From Alitta virens (lineage: Eukaryota > Annelida > Polychaeta > Phyllodocida > Nereididae): a DNA stretch of 64,000 nt. A program made the position numbers and the translations under genes. Below the pieces are notes generated by a model. That model was not told where the DNA came from. It saw only the letters and a program-made list of their open reading frames with translations, and did no database searches. The DNA is taken from assembly GCA_932294295.1 (NCBI GenBank), contig OW028577.1, positions 1,373,001-1,437,000 on the forward strand. The letters are read 5' to 3'. Below, piece by piece: positions 12,814 to 24,664 of this stretch (position 1 is the stretch's first letter; each line of letters opens with the position of its first letter).

Positions 12814-13140
12814 AATAGTAGATTTTCACGGAAGCTTCTCTGTATTTCCACTAGGTGGCTAGGACAGTATACTGCAATTCTATTTCCTGAAAAAGTTCCC
12901 GCCCTTGAATCTGATTGGCTGAAGCAGAGTGCATCCTAGCAGCAGTATTTTTAGTCCATTTTAATGTATATTTGACATCTTATCAATTAGTTGATTTCGG
13001 TTTTTCCCCAGAGAAAATTATGTTTATGTAATCAGTTAGGTATGACCTATTATGTCTGAAAAGCAAAATGAGTAATAAGAGGGGAAGAAAGACTTATGCC
13101 GTGCTGAATTCAGAGCTTGCTCAGTGAAAAGATTTGATTA
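12814..13140 (+). mobile_element. CTCF/E2F-motif MITE, copy 1
   Basis: This is a ~330-bp element whose ends, AATAGTGGATTTTCACGG in better copies and the complement of AATAGAGTCTTTTCACTG, form an imperfect terminal inverted repeat (about 14 of 18). This copy has CCACTAGGTGGC at 12848-12859 and TTCCCGCC, but has lost the first inverted CCAAT box. No coding capacity. Confidence 0.75.
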
Positions 13141-14237
13141 TGAAATTTCATCATGATGAACACTTCATTTCTGTGAAGTTACTTTTGATAGATGATATAA
13201 GTTACAAGAATCATAATTCAAATGGAGTTAATAGCTTCCACAGAACTGCTTACTAACTTCTGCTGGAGCACATGATGTATATGTTCATGTTAATAACAGG
13301 TCAGCATGCCCAACTATAAAAATACGAAACTATTTTTACATGTGCTCCACAAATGTAATTGCATGGCTGTGATTTATGTGTGATAAACAAAAAAACATAG
13401 ACCAGAAATGCTGTAAAAATGTGCTACCAAAATGCCAATAATAATACATAATTGATGAAAACTGAATAGGAAAAGACCAGCATACCATAGTGGCATAGCC
13501 ATATGCTGTTGTATATGTGATATATTCTGGGACTGGTGGTGCTGTGCTTGTGTATAGTGATTGGGGAAATCCCACTTTAAGACCACCTCACTACAGTAAA
13601 ACCCATTTATAACTGACAAACTTGCCACAAAAATCTGTTTATAATGAACTCATTGTCCAGGAAAGGATTCTTTTGTCAATCTGTTACAGCCAATTTCGTA
13701 GACTTGGAAACTACAATCTCATAGACTTGGAAACTAAACATCAGAGGACTTCATGTGAATCCAGGAGTCTTATTGGCCGAGGGACTGCCTTAAAGATATG
13801 TGTCCTGGAGTTCAGCTTCCAAGTCTATGAGATTAGTTTTCGAGGCTTAGAATTGGCTGTAAACCGGACCTGCATATAATGAATACCAGTTATCATTAAT
13901 GCTTTTTGCCTGTATATTAAGTTATCTTTTGTTTATAAATATAATATCTTAGATCGCGACATGTATTGCCTGGTGAATTCCACTCTCTTAGTGCCAAATG
14001 GTTCATTTTAAGCTGTTCTGACTGTGTTAAGACTACCTCGTAGCACTATAATTTGGGACCATCGTCGTCTATCAATTATTGTGATAATGATTTACCTCAT
14101 AAATGAGACCACCTCACTGTTAAGCCCTCCCTATATAACATTTAACTCTTAATTTAATCCAACTCACACCGTTAAGACCTTTGATAATTGCTTAGTTTGC
14201 TCTTGATGTCAAGGTTCTGCTGTATTACATGTATATT

Positions 14238-14485
14238 TGTTGGATTTGGGTTACAGCGGAATGCACCCATGATGGGGTCAGCATATATTATGTACACAAA
14301 ATGTAGTTCCATCATTACAGGACAATTCCGTAACATCACGGCCTGCCATGCATATGTTGTCAGGAGTATTGGGCAGCATTTCAGACCATTCTGTTTGCTT
14401 ACATCAAACCCCCATTCAATTTTATTGTTCATATCACATGAGTTTTTTGGCAGATTTCCAGGCATCATGATTGAATCCTTTTGTA
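14238..14485. repeat. 260-bp dispersed repeat, copy 2
   Basis: Same orientation as 2171-2432, with short indels near its 3' end. Confidence 0.7.
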
Positions 14486-14652
14486 TTGTTTGACATTATG
14501 ATATGGCTATAGTCATCAACACGTTCGCTAGAATATATTGTTTTTATGATCTGGTTGTCTAGAATCTAGAATAAAAGTTAAATCTTTTAAATATATTATT
14601 TTTAGATTTGTATAGTTTTTTATGGTATTATCTTAATGCTACAGACCTACAG

Positions 14653-14678
14653 CATGGAGTCACTAGTATAGACTCCAT
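14653..14678. mobile_element. Palindromic micro-insertion P1 (26 bp)
   Basis: Begins CATGGAGTC and ends GACTCCAT around ACTAGTATA. Flanks are ACCTACAG (14645-14652) and ACCTAAAC (14679-14686), matching at 6 of 8 positions, consistent with an old 8-bp target duplication. Confidence 0.6.
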
Positions 14679-14744
14679 ACCTAAACATGCTAAAGCATAC
14701 TAGTGGTCAGCTTTACTGATGTAGGGACTGATGAATCGGTATAG

Positions 14745-14985
14745 GTCAGCTGATACAACCAGCAGTCGGAGGCAAACGTAATGATGATACTTGGTAGTCC
14801 ACAGGACCATGTTACACATTCTTTTCATGGGTGGGATCTATTACTTGCCTCTGTATGGACAACGAGTACAAGGCACCACCAATTTATCTCATGCAACCGA
14901 TTCTTGGGAATCAAACCTAAGATCTTCAGCAGATCTGGCTAATGCTTGACTGATGTCTTAACCACTAGGCCACCAAGCTGGGAAA
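14745..14985 (-). repeat. tRNA-derived SINE, family A
   Basis: On the minus strand it starts with a tRNA-like head (CTTGGTGGCCTAGTGGTTAAG, A box), then GTTTGATTCCC (B box), ATGAGATAAATTGGTGG and ATCATTACGT. Confidence 0.7.
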
Positions 14986-14999
14986 GTAATATATATACA

Positions 15000-16600
15000 A
15001 TTGTAATCATAAAATTGGGGGATAAACCTTGGCATTAGGCCTGGTGTTCTGAACAGTGGTGTGGTCTTATGCTGTCATTGGTTATCCTTGAACAATTTTT
15101 AGAAGAGGGAAATTATTTTCTGAAGATCTCCTCACAGCTCGTGATGTAGGTCTACTATGCGGTTGTGTGGTCCAACCTCAGGGCATCTAATCATGAGTAA
15201 TGCCTTAAAATACTTTGTTGTTCCCAAGGCAAAAATGTTATGGGCAACTACCTTGCAAGGTGAAAAAGGTACATATATGTACAATGAATGTACAATGTAA
15301 AATAACTTCATTGCGTTTTATTTACATACTTTTATGCACATTAATGTTTTGAGTTCGGAAATTTCTTCTTTCGAGGAAGGGTTGTATCTCGAAATTAAGG
15401 CAAATCTTGATGCTAATTAACTATAGTGAGGTGGACATTATTGTGAAGGAAATTATTATGTGCATACAAGGTGGTCCCAAACACACTGGTGTTAATTGTG
15501 AGGTTTTCTTGTATTGTAAAGTAATCAATGAGATAACATTGTAGTATTTTAGTTTATTCAACAATGTTTCAGAATTATTTGTAAAATTACAGTTTGCTTC
15601 AGAAGTTAATGCCATTGCCAATTTGTATAATTTCGACTACAGTCCTACAGACCTACACATGTCTCATGATATCAACACTTGTTCAATAGTTCATTTAATC
15701 AAAGTAGGATTGTGACATCTACACACATCACCATTCTTTCATAACTGACTCTTGGTAGGATATATATTTTTTGCTACATATCAAAATGAGCATCTGATTA
15801 GTTTTAGTTTTCCTAAGAATGACGCAACGAATTATAAGAGTCTTGAGTCATACATTGTACATGTATATGAACGGATGAACACAGATGGTACCATATTAAA
15901 TACATATGTCGTGGTATATTTTCATTCTGCAGCCAGGAAACCTGGAATCCATCCAATCTTGACCCCTGCCATAAAACTGAACCATGTTAATCTCAAGTGT
16001 TTGCCAAACATTGTGTTGATGCAGAAAATGATCCCAGACAAAAGATTTATGACCAGGTTTTGTAAGAATAAGACAGTCTCCAAATATAAGTCAAGATAAT
16101 AGCAACTTGTTTTACTTGTTAGGGGTACAAATCAGAAATACAAGCTTCATGTTAATCTTATCATGAAAGTGTCCATGTTACATTGTGATTTATTCCTAAT
16201 TTGAGACATTGGTTTTTGTGCCAATTTCTGATAAAACCACAGCTAAAGAGAAATGGGTGATGTTATAGTAGACTGGGTTTAATAAATATTTATGATTCAT
16301 TTAATTTCTGTGCAGAAAATTCATAATTTTCTCAGTATATGATAACACATCATGAAGAGAGATTTAACAGGTCGTAATTGAATCAGTAAGCAACTAATTT
16401 TGAATGACTGATTCAATAAATTTGTTTTTGTAGAAGTTAATCATCTTTTATAATTGAAAAACATAATGTGAATAGTGGATGAAATCGACCTTTTTATTCA
16501 AAATTTAGTTGTTTATGTATTTTACTGAATTTCATCATTGTTTATAAAGTGAAATACATACCTTCAAATATTGTAACATTCACTCAATTTGCATAAAATA
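15000..16600. other. Intergenic stretch, no supported gene
   Basis: A 115-codon frame at 15752-16099 has no recognisable domain, no splice signals that help and no strong start context. I see no other structure. Confidence 0.45.
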
Positions 16601-17109
16601 TAGAACTTACAGAAAATTCAGAAGGTGTTGCAACAATGTGCTCTTAGCTCCATGTTACCTTTCTGCGTTTACCCGATTTTTTTCAAACTCTTTTTTCAAT
16701 ATTTTTTCCTCTTTTGTATTTACCTCTAGGGTTCCCTGTACCCAATTCTTTTCAAATATCGTCTGCTGCAGGATGTTTACAATAGAATTTGCTGAGAATT
16801 TTCTTTTCACATTTTTTCCACAAAGAGCTGAAATCGTCTCTCAGTCATGAGTTATGTACACATTTTATTTGTTTCTGGATTTGTTTATCCGGCACATCTG
16901 CAGTTAAATACTATGACATCTAGCATGTACTTTTTCCTATACCTTCATTTTAGATGCTAGATCAGTAGTATACAGGTTCTGCATCTAGGTATTGATAAGT
17001 GAAGATATCATTGAAAGATACCACCAATGAAATATAATAACATGCAAGAGAGTATATATGACCTCATCACATTCATCTCATCCTGACATCTGTCCCTGGC
17101 TCTAGGCAT

Positions 17110-17208
17110 CAGTTGGTTCAGGTCAGTCAGTCAGTCAGCACGTCAGTGTGTCAGTGCATCAGTCAGTCAGTCAGTTAATGCTTTCTCTCTCTCTTCAGTC
17201 AGTCAGTA

Positions 17209-17240
<32 letters not shown>

Positions 17241-17245
17241 AATTC
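17110..17245. repeat. (CAGT)n-type tetranucleotide repeat
   Basis: Interrupted TCAG/CAGT arrays with a short CT run. Similar arrays occur at 38820-38965 and, as CTGA/CTGG, at 59358-59415. Confidence 0.85.
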
Positions 17246-17499
17246 AGCTGGTCATTATTGTGTATGAATATGAATCATTTCTGACATAACAGTAGTGTCG
17301 CAGCAAATCACCATACTTTCTGTGCATAATATCATACAGTTCTTGTGTAAAGGGTAATATTAGTCTCTAATGAAACCAATATGCAGCATATAAGCACCTC
17401 AAATTCGAAATTAATATTGCACCAGACTTTGTGTAATGTAATATTAATGGATCTCTCCAGGTGGCCTCATGCTAGCGATAAAATATATTTATCTTTGTG

Positions 17500-17597
17500 A
17501 GGTCTCCTTGCGAAACAAATGTTTATAAATGAAAATATGAAAATAAATTGTAAATATTTTTTTGGCAAAATAAAAAGAATCTGAATCTGAATCTGTG
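17500..17597 (+). repeat. Likely LINE 3' end (CR1-like)
   Basis: An AATAAA-type A-rich stretch is followed by GAATCTGAATCTGAATCTG, a short tandem tail of the kind that ends CR1-like LINEs. No coding part remains. Confidence 0.45.
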
Positions 17598-18059
17598 CAA
17601 TAATAATTCAAATATATGGTCATAATGTCATAAATATAGGCCTACTGTGCAATATAAACATGCAATACGTGTATATTGCATTGGTCTGAGGCAACCTAAA
17701 GTCATGGATTCTTGCCAGTCTTCAGTACAATTTATATTGATTTCTCATGTACAGGGATGATATTTCTGCAACATATAAAGCATTTGTGATATCATACAGG
17801 GGTTAGGGTGCACTGCCAGGGTGCACTGCCAGGGGGTGCTGTAAAGTGAATGATACCCGTTTAGCTTCCACACAGACATCATGATCTTCTATTCATTCTT
17901 TTTTATCAGAGGGTTATTACCACTGTTTACCCCCAGTGCATAGGGGTGGGCTGGGGATCTTTAGTGTAATTCATTCCATCTGCAAGGAGTCAGTGGAGAT
18001 GCTGATTTGTCTGAGATGCTAACTGAAACAATCTAATATATACATTTTCGTGAACATGT

Positions 18060-18345
18060 ATTGTATACAGATCCTGGACTCAAAGCCCAGCCCAGGCACT
18101 CTTCATGAGCTATACATGGAGACTCTTGTCTCCATGATCTATACATCCCAGCTGGATGTCAGATGCATGACTCAGATGTTAAATTGATGGCGTCTTGTTA
18201 GACGTACTCGGTATCTATACTGAGGCAAAAGATGGTGTGGACTCCCAAGCAGCCTTATCATCTCATCATTACATCTATCTGCAGCTGGTCACAGAAGAGG
18301 GCTAACTGAAGCATCAGACCAGTTGCACTGGGACAATACAGCATT
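18060..18345 (+). repeat. SINE family A interrupted by a micro-palindrome
   Basis: The body is recognisable (CCCAGCCCAGGCACTCTTC, then CAGCTGGATGTC and ATCATTACATCTATCTG). It is interrupted at 18115 by a 21-bp palindrome plus an 8-bp duplication. Copies at 3565, 4768 and 37888 run straight through this point. Confidence 0.75.
18115..18135. mobile_element. Palindromic micro-insertion P2 (21 bp) inside a SINE
   Basis: CATGGAGAC and GTCTCCAT arms surround TCTT. Flanks are GAGCTATA (18107-18114) and GATCTATA (18136-18143), 7 of 8 identical. Uninterrupted sister SINEs show the pre-insertion site. Confidence 0.75.
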
Positions 18346-18884
18346 GGACCCCAGTGAAATGATGATGTTTCAGTTAGTGCCTCAGCATAGACACCAAGTC
18401 CAAGGCACTATATGTCATGCAACCAACCAACTTCTAGCTTGCATGTTATGGTGTTCCACACTTAATAACAATCAGCATGTCGAGATATAAGGGTTTCAAA
18501 CAAATAAGCCATTTATCTCATTTGAAAAAATAATTTATCCTTTGCACACAACGGTATGTATACAAATGGCAAAATGTTGTATATTTTTCCTGTGGTTATA
18601 TCATATGGCAATACAGACCCAATTCATCAGATATTATTTCAGATTGTTCTGATGCATGCAATGGTAATGATCATAAAGTCAAATCTCATGGTCAATATGA
18701 AAACTATCTCGCTATGAAGTCCATGGACTTAATGACTAAGTTCTAGATTGACCATGTCAAAAAACTTACGACAGAAATATTTCAGCTGAATAGCTTAGAC
18801 TTCTTCAACTTCTGTGGTCACATAATTTAATTGTCTTGTAATTCACTCTGAGTTATGGAAATCGAACACTTCTTCACTTGAACA

Positions 18885-18995
18885 CTGTGGGTGAAGACCT
18901 CAAACCCCAGTGGCCAACACAAGGCTCTGCGCAATGCACACTCCAGTTATGCCTGTCTAGTAATCCCATACCTAGGACAGCCATGAATGACCTTA
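18885..18995 (+). repeat. SINE family B
   Basis: Contains GTGGGTGAAGACCTCAAACC, GTGGCCAACACAAGGCTCTG and CAGTTATGCCTGTCTA. Confidence 0.65.
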
Positions 18996-19869
18996 ACGTA
19001 TCATTAAATAATGTAATTAACTAAAGAACAGCGGTTACGGTAACACACAAGATGGTCGCAATTGAGAGATCGAATGTACTACACATTACATCGTTGTTTG
19101 TCCACACTTAGGGCAATATAAAGATGATTTACAACAAAATTTTGTCCTGCGACCCGTGTCTCTGCAAACAATGTTGCGAGAAGTCACCTTGAGTAAGTAC
19201 GAGTCATTATTCAATGAAATGACTTCATTGTTTGTGGGTAATTAAGTATCCATCATGAGGTCTTTTAGCCGGAAGGTACACTTTAGGCAGTGTGTATTCA
19301 TGTGTGGTGTCGTGACTTTATAATTGCAGAAAATTTCCACTTTTTTTTCTCGATGTCCTGTTGCACTTTTCCAAACAACACGACCTGAAAATGTGGTTTA
19401 CAACGAGGGGTGGTCTGGTTAATGCGGTATTCTTAATAAGACATTTACTTTATGTTTCTGGCTTCAGTGGTATTCATTTCATTGCCAAATGACCCGATTG
19501 TGATTTCAACCAAATTGGAACAAATTGGATTATATTCAACGTTGGTGGTAATCACATGGTAATCATGGCAATGCTTTCAGACATGTTTCCAAACATTGCT
19601 TCAATCAGGCTCGCATTCTGGACTCTGGCCAAACATTACTGATACAAAACAAAGTGGTAAATTTTCGAATGCTAGCCAGTCATAATTAGTGGCTCAATTG
19701 TATTACGTGTTTTCATGATTGCTGAATAAGTCTTGGCATTCGGTCTCATTTAAAAGCCCAGGCTAAAGTAAACACTTTGAAATATACTAACTGAGGTCTA
19801 TAGTGACTGGTATATATTTTTATTAAATAATGTTGTAACGAGTGACACAAATTGTAGCCACTAACATCT

Positions 19870-20045
19870 GTACTATGGCATGGGATAGCTCGATAGGCAT
19901 CACTAGAGTGATAGGCATCACTAGAGTGCACGTTGTGCAGAGCCCTGTGTTGGCCACTGGGGTTTGAGGTCTTCATCCACAGTGTTACCATGGAGCCGCC
20001 AGAACGTGTGTTACCACTCTGCCATGAGGAGGTCCAGGACTTTGA
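19870..20045 (-). repeat. SINE family B with tRNA-like head
   Basis: On the minus strand the head reads ATGGCAGAGTGGTAACAC (A-box-like), followed by GATGAAGACCTCAAACC and GTGGCCAACACAGGG. Confidence 0.65.
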
Positions 20046-20238
20046 AGGACAAATGCAGTGAGTGGATATATTAAAGTCAATAATATGTCCATGATATCAC
20101 CATATATTACTATGCATGCAGATATAATGGTCACTTCTTTCCCTGGGGTGCTGGTCCACCATTGAAGTTCTGCATGTTGAATTCTTTGTCCGATGTTTTC
20201 ACTATTATGTTATGACCGACAGACATGTATGGTATGAT

Positions 20239-20262
20239 CATGGAGACTACTCTTGTCTCCAT
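20239..20262. mobile_element. Palindromic micro-insertion P3 (24 bp)
   Basis: CATGGAGAC at the left and GTCTCCAT at the right, with TACTCTT between. It is flanked by a perfect 8-bp duplication, GGTATGAT, at 20231-20238 and 20263-20270. Confidence 0.8.
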
Positions 20263-21507
20263 GGTATGATAGAGATGAGTTTCGTGCCTAACATGACATT
20301 AAAGTTTTTATTATTATGTCATATCAAACTGTAAACAACCCTAATTTGAGTTCTTTGTTGATTATTCCCTTGTTCTTACAGCTGTGAAATATGTGTAGAC
20401 TGCTGGTTCGTGTGTTAACACATCTTAGTTATTTCTTGTTATGCATTGTCGATTCTGTACTTCTCATTACAGTGCATATATACCAGTCAGTACATTATGC
20501 CAAAAAACACATGATTAAGCTGTCGTCACATTCAAAATGTAAATGTAGACCAATGTATACAGTCAATCCAGCCCTTGTGGCTACACTTCTGTAGAACTAT
20601 GAACGACCATTTCCAACTCTTCTGAACTGAATTTTCATTCATGACCACCCTCCATTAAAAGGCCACCTCTCCTAATTGACCATATATTGTCATTTCAACC
20701 AGGTTGATCAGTTTCCTATGGTGACAACTTAACCCATGTTTGATTGTATGTGATTTATCTGTATCAAAACCATTAGACTGACAATTGTGTGCAATTTTTG
20801 AAGTTGAAATTAAACTTTCTTATTTTATATTGACATTCTAGAAAAATAGTCCAAATTGGTACTTAATGCATCGTATCTATTTTTGAGGTTTGTTCCAAAC
20901 CCAGATAACATTCCAAATTCGGACATCATCGGCGATGCACCATGCTGTTTGGAAAAATAAGCTGTTGCATTCATGTATCAATGTTAAGTGAACTTCACCC
21001 ATATTTCCTTTACATTGCTATATTCTATTTCCTGACCTCTGTTTTTCCACCTTTTTTCAGTCAACATTCAACCCCACACAACTGTTAGTGTTCCCTCATC
21101 TGATAATTTTTTCTTTTTCTTTTTTTGACAAGTGTATTTTGGGATGTTTGCATGGAATTGCATTTTTCTCGAAAGTCTTTTTCTCTTAATGAAATCGCTC
21201 CTCTCCCTGGGAGTTACGCACACATTTAGTTTGTCTCTGGATTAGTGATTTACATTTCTTTAGAAGAACATTTCCAGATCTGCGAAGTCTTTTTTGCAAC
21301 TTCAGGAATGGGTGGACTGATAGTAATAGGTGGATTTAAGAGACATGAGGAAATATGATGATTCTGAATTATGGAAAAATGAAAAAGTATGAGTGGTACT
21401 TTATGGTCGAAAGCTAGGCTAGGTGGCCATGCGGTTAACGTGGCCAATTTCTGTTTCACTAACTCTTGCATGAATTCAAAACTCACTCCCTGTAACTTTT
21501 ATGAACC

Positions 21508-21660
21508 TTGAAAGTCCTGGGCCTCCTTGTGGCATGGACAGTAACACTGTGGGTGAAGACCTCAACCTCAGTGGCCAACACAGGGCTCTGCGCAATGTGC
21601 ACTCCAGTTATGCCTGTCTATAGCTATTCCATCCACATATATAAGAATGACCTAACTGCT
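21508..21660 (+). repeat. SINE family B
   Basis: Contains GTGGCATGGACAGTAACACTG (head), GTGAAGACCTCAACCTC, GTGGCCAACACAGGG and CAGTTATGCCTGTCTATAGC. Confidence 0.65.
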
Positions 21661-22206
21661 CATTTTATGAGCCATATCACATTGCTTTATCAATTGGTTT
21701 ACATTAGTAAAAAGCATTAGCTGTGTCCTTTGGTAAAAGGAGCTACTATATATATATGACCCTAATATATAAACAAATACTTTATAATAATGATTGTAAT
21801 GTTATAAACTTGACATCCCAGCTTTTACTTTTCTCTAAATGTACATACTAGTAAATTTTATTGACATGACCCAGACAGCTTCACATTATGATATTTGTAT
21901 CAGGCCATAAACCAATAACTGGATCTGGCAGTGCAAGGTATTTACCCCTTTTTTATCGGGGTATGATTAGATTTGTTTACCCCCTCCCAATGGGGTGACT
22001 TGAAACACTCTCCAGTGAGTCCACTCCACCTGAGGGATGAGATAATTGATGGCTGAGTGCATGTATCTTGCATTAAAATGTTGATCATGAGAGTTAACAT
22101 GTCAATGAAGTCATGTATCAGTATACTGCAGTGAACCCTCTTCTTTATGATCACCCTTGGTGCTAAATTATCTGGTCATATCCACACTATACCATGTTAG
22201 GTGAAT

Positions 22207-22383
22207 GATGGTTGTCCGACTCAGATGAAATTTGTTGTAGTTACATTTTTTGATGATTGTTCGACTCAGATGAAATTTGTTGTAGTTAATTACATTGTCC
22301 GATGGTTGTCGACTCAGATGAAATTTGTTGTAGTTACATTGTCCGATGGTTGTCCGACTCAGATGAAATTTGTTGTAGTTACA
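22207..22383. repeat. ~45-bp minisatellite, four units
   Basis: Four copies of a unit containing GACTCAGATGAAATTTGTTG then TAGTTACATT, with small indels between units. The 82-codon frame across it is a product of the repeat. Confidence 0.9.
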
Positions 22384-22498
22384 TTATTACTGAATGTAGA
22401 ATATATTTGCATCTTTATTTTTTATTGCAATGATAGCCCACCCAGATAACAGGCCACATCCGCCCGAACTGGGGTACTCTCTGGGCCGCATTGGTGCT

Positions 22499-22619
22499 AC
22501 CCAGATAGCATTCCTAATCGGACCAGCGTCGATTCTATATCAGTGGCGGTCGTAACAAGATCATTTTGGCATCACCACCATCATGCAGATGTTGATACGA
22601 TTTTGAATGCTATCTGGGT
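22499..22619. mobile_element. CCCAGATAGCA MITE, complete (121 bp)
   Basis: The ends ACCCAGATAGCATTC and GAATGCTATCTGGGT are exact inverted repeats, extending to about 22 bp with two mismatches. Copies or fragments are scattered through the window. Confidence 0.7.
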
Positions 22620-22734
22620 TATTTTCCCAGTGTTGGCTGATTTGGCATGCTATCTGGGTTAATGATGAGTTCTTTCCCAGGTGACATATACAACATCGGT
22701 TCATCATCCCACTGCTGTCATTGTTGGTTCAACA

Positions 22735-22899
22735 GTTTCTTTAGCTTTAATAGATTTGGGTCCAATTTCTTTAGATTTAATAGAGTTGGGTCCATTTTCT
22801 TTAGATTTAATAGAGTTGGGTCCAATTTCTTTAGATTTAATAGAGTTGGGTCCAATTTCTTTAGATTTAATAGATTTGGGTCCATTTTCTTTATGGTCT
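22735..22899. repeat. 30-bp minisatellite, about 5.3 units
   Basis: Unit TTTCTTTAGATTTAATAGAG followed by TTGGGTCCAA, with few substitutions. As 30 is divisible by three, frames stay open on both strands, giving three spurious repetitive ORFs. Confidence 0.9.
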
Positions 22900-23548
22900 T
22901 TTGTCATTGTAAATAGGGTTTGACTCTGCTGGAGCATCCCAGATAGCATGCCAAATTGGGTTGACATCAGGCAGGTTTCATCCTTTCGACCCAACGTTCA
23001 ACGATGCCCGGCAATGGAAATATCGGCTGATTGGCTATAATATGACTACTCTTGATGGTTATTGCATTTTTTGTCATATGAACAATTTGAACTATCCGCT
23101 GTGTGAAAACGTAATTCCACCATTGTATCAGAACCATGTAAGACCATGGGAATGGAAATGACTAATGTAGGTGCCATGTTGTCTACCACAGACAAACAAC
23201 ATAAAATTGCCACATGCCTGTTGTGTGTTTTTAAATTTTAATCTGCTTATGTTTCTTTTCTTAATGAGATTTAAAGTACTTTTTTCCTTCAAGTTGTTGA
23301 ATAATGTATTCTGTAACGATCTGTGAAATGTCTGGCCTAAGCTGATACACAGCCATGTTGTCTGTGCTTTCAAAATGTTGCTATCTTTACCAAAGAGTTT
23401 CATTTAGCTGAAGTGATACTGATAATAAAAATGTTAGTCCTTGAAAATTGAAAATATATGAAACACAGGACATTGAATATATGAATATGTCCAAAACTCA
23501 ACGATATAATTTTCACAAATGTGTTTTATTACATGGTGCAATGAAATA

Positions 23549-24352
23549 GATAGATAAATTTTATTTTGAGTCGTATACAATCGGAATACATATAAAAAAA
23601 ACATATATATACAGCACATTTTACATGATATCCAAGCATTACGCTTCTGTATGAGTATAATACTGTTAAAATGTATATTAAATCAAATCAAAACAAAACA
23701 AATAGTATTTGAAATTAATAACTAAAATCTACATACAGTTCCTATCTAGTAGTGTCAAAGTAATATTTATCTAGGCTACATGACAGAGCTTGGTAATATA
23801 TACATATTTAGTACCTTTGGCATATAGCACCATACAGTTTATAGTCACCCAAAGGCAATACATTTGTATACATAATAATTATAACGTACTTCTATAAAAA
23901 TTCTAAATTTGACACATTTTCATAGTTTTGTAACCATTGTGTAAGAGCAGATTTGAAACTAACAAGAGAGTTTGTATCTTTGATATCTACAGGTATAATC
24001 AACCATAATTTTGCCCCATAGTATCTGAAACTTTTCTTTCCATAAGTAACAGTTTTGAATCGTGGAATATTATATACATCATTGTCTCTCATTTCGTACC
24101 GAGATTCCCTACGGACAAAGAGGTTTTGCATGAATATTGGGGCTGTTTGATTTTTAATTTTGTACATCTGGATTGCTTCAGTTTTTATGCATCTTTTATA
24201 TATATTTAGTTGCTGTTCATTTCTGCATAGGTCATCATATTCTGTTTCGCTATCATTTGCAACAAATCGTAATGCTCTTTTATTAGTTTTTTCAAGTTTC
24301 TCTCGGTTTGATGTTTGCAAACATCCATACGACTGGGCAGTAGTTAAAATTG
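23549..24352 (-). mobile_element. 5'-truncated non-LTR retrotransposon (LINE)
   Basis: The minus-strand frame at 23892-24352 (about 150 residues) reads like the C-terminal end of a non-LTR reverse transcriptase polyprotein. It has KLEKTNKRALRFV, then YDDLCRNEQQLNIYKR, TVTYGKKSFRYYGAKLW, and a final FKSALTQWL. This order (KLE..QKRALR, L..RR, YG..SFRYYG.KLWN.LP, FK..L..WL) is known from jockey/CR1-type elements. The catalytic reverse transcriptase and endonuclease parts are missing, as expected of a truncated copy. The 3' part (23891 down to about 23549) is AT-rich and ends, on the minus strand, in an ATAAA-rich stretch with TATC repeats, a typical tail. An in-frame stop lies just upstream of 24352. 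Inactive. Confidence 0.8.
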
Positions 24353-24664
24353 CTACTTATATAGCTGTTATACTAATCAGACGATGGCAACAAGAATCCA
24401 GCAAATTTACATATGATTCTCACTATTTATATGATCAAAACAAGTACTATCTTGTCTCAGATTTTGTGCAATGAAATTTCTCAGGCATTTATTTTGCCAT
24501 TAAAACGAACCGAACATCCTGATTTTCCATTTGTCTTCCATTTGCACCACATTGAGAAACTGTCTGATTGCTTGGCGAGCAAATAATATGAAGCAGTGAT
24601 AAAGCACCAACCCTGCTTTCTCAATCTTCTAAGGTGATACCTACAAGACAGAAACCCAAAAAAA

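Noticed and set aside
15752..16099. 115-codon frame
   Set aside because: AT-rich, no domain or signals; length is within chance for such DNA.
19990..20056. First exon starting ACCATGGAGCCGCC with GTGAGT donor
   Set aside because: It lies over the head of a minus-strand SINE of family B, seen elsewhere in the window, so the start and donor are repeat sequence.
22207..22383. CRISPR-like array
   Set aside because: The units are contiguous tandem copies without unique spacers, in a eukaryotic context; it is a minisatellite.
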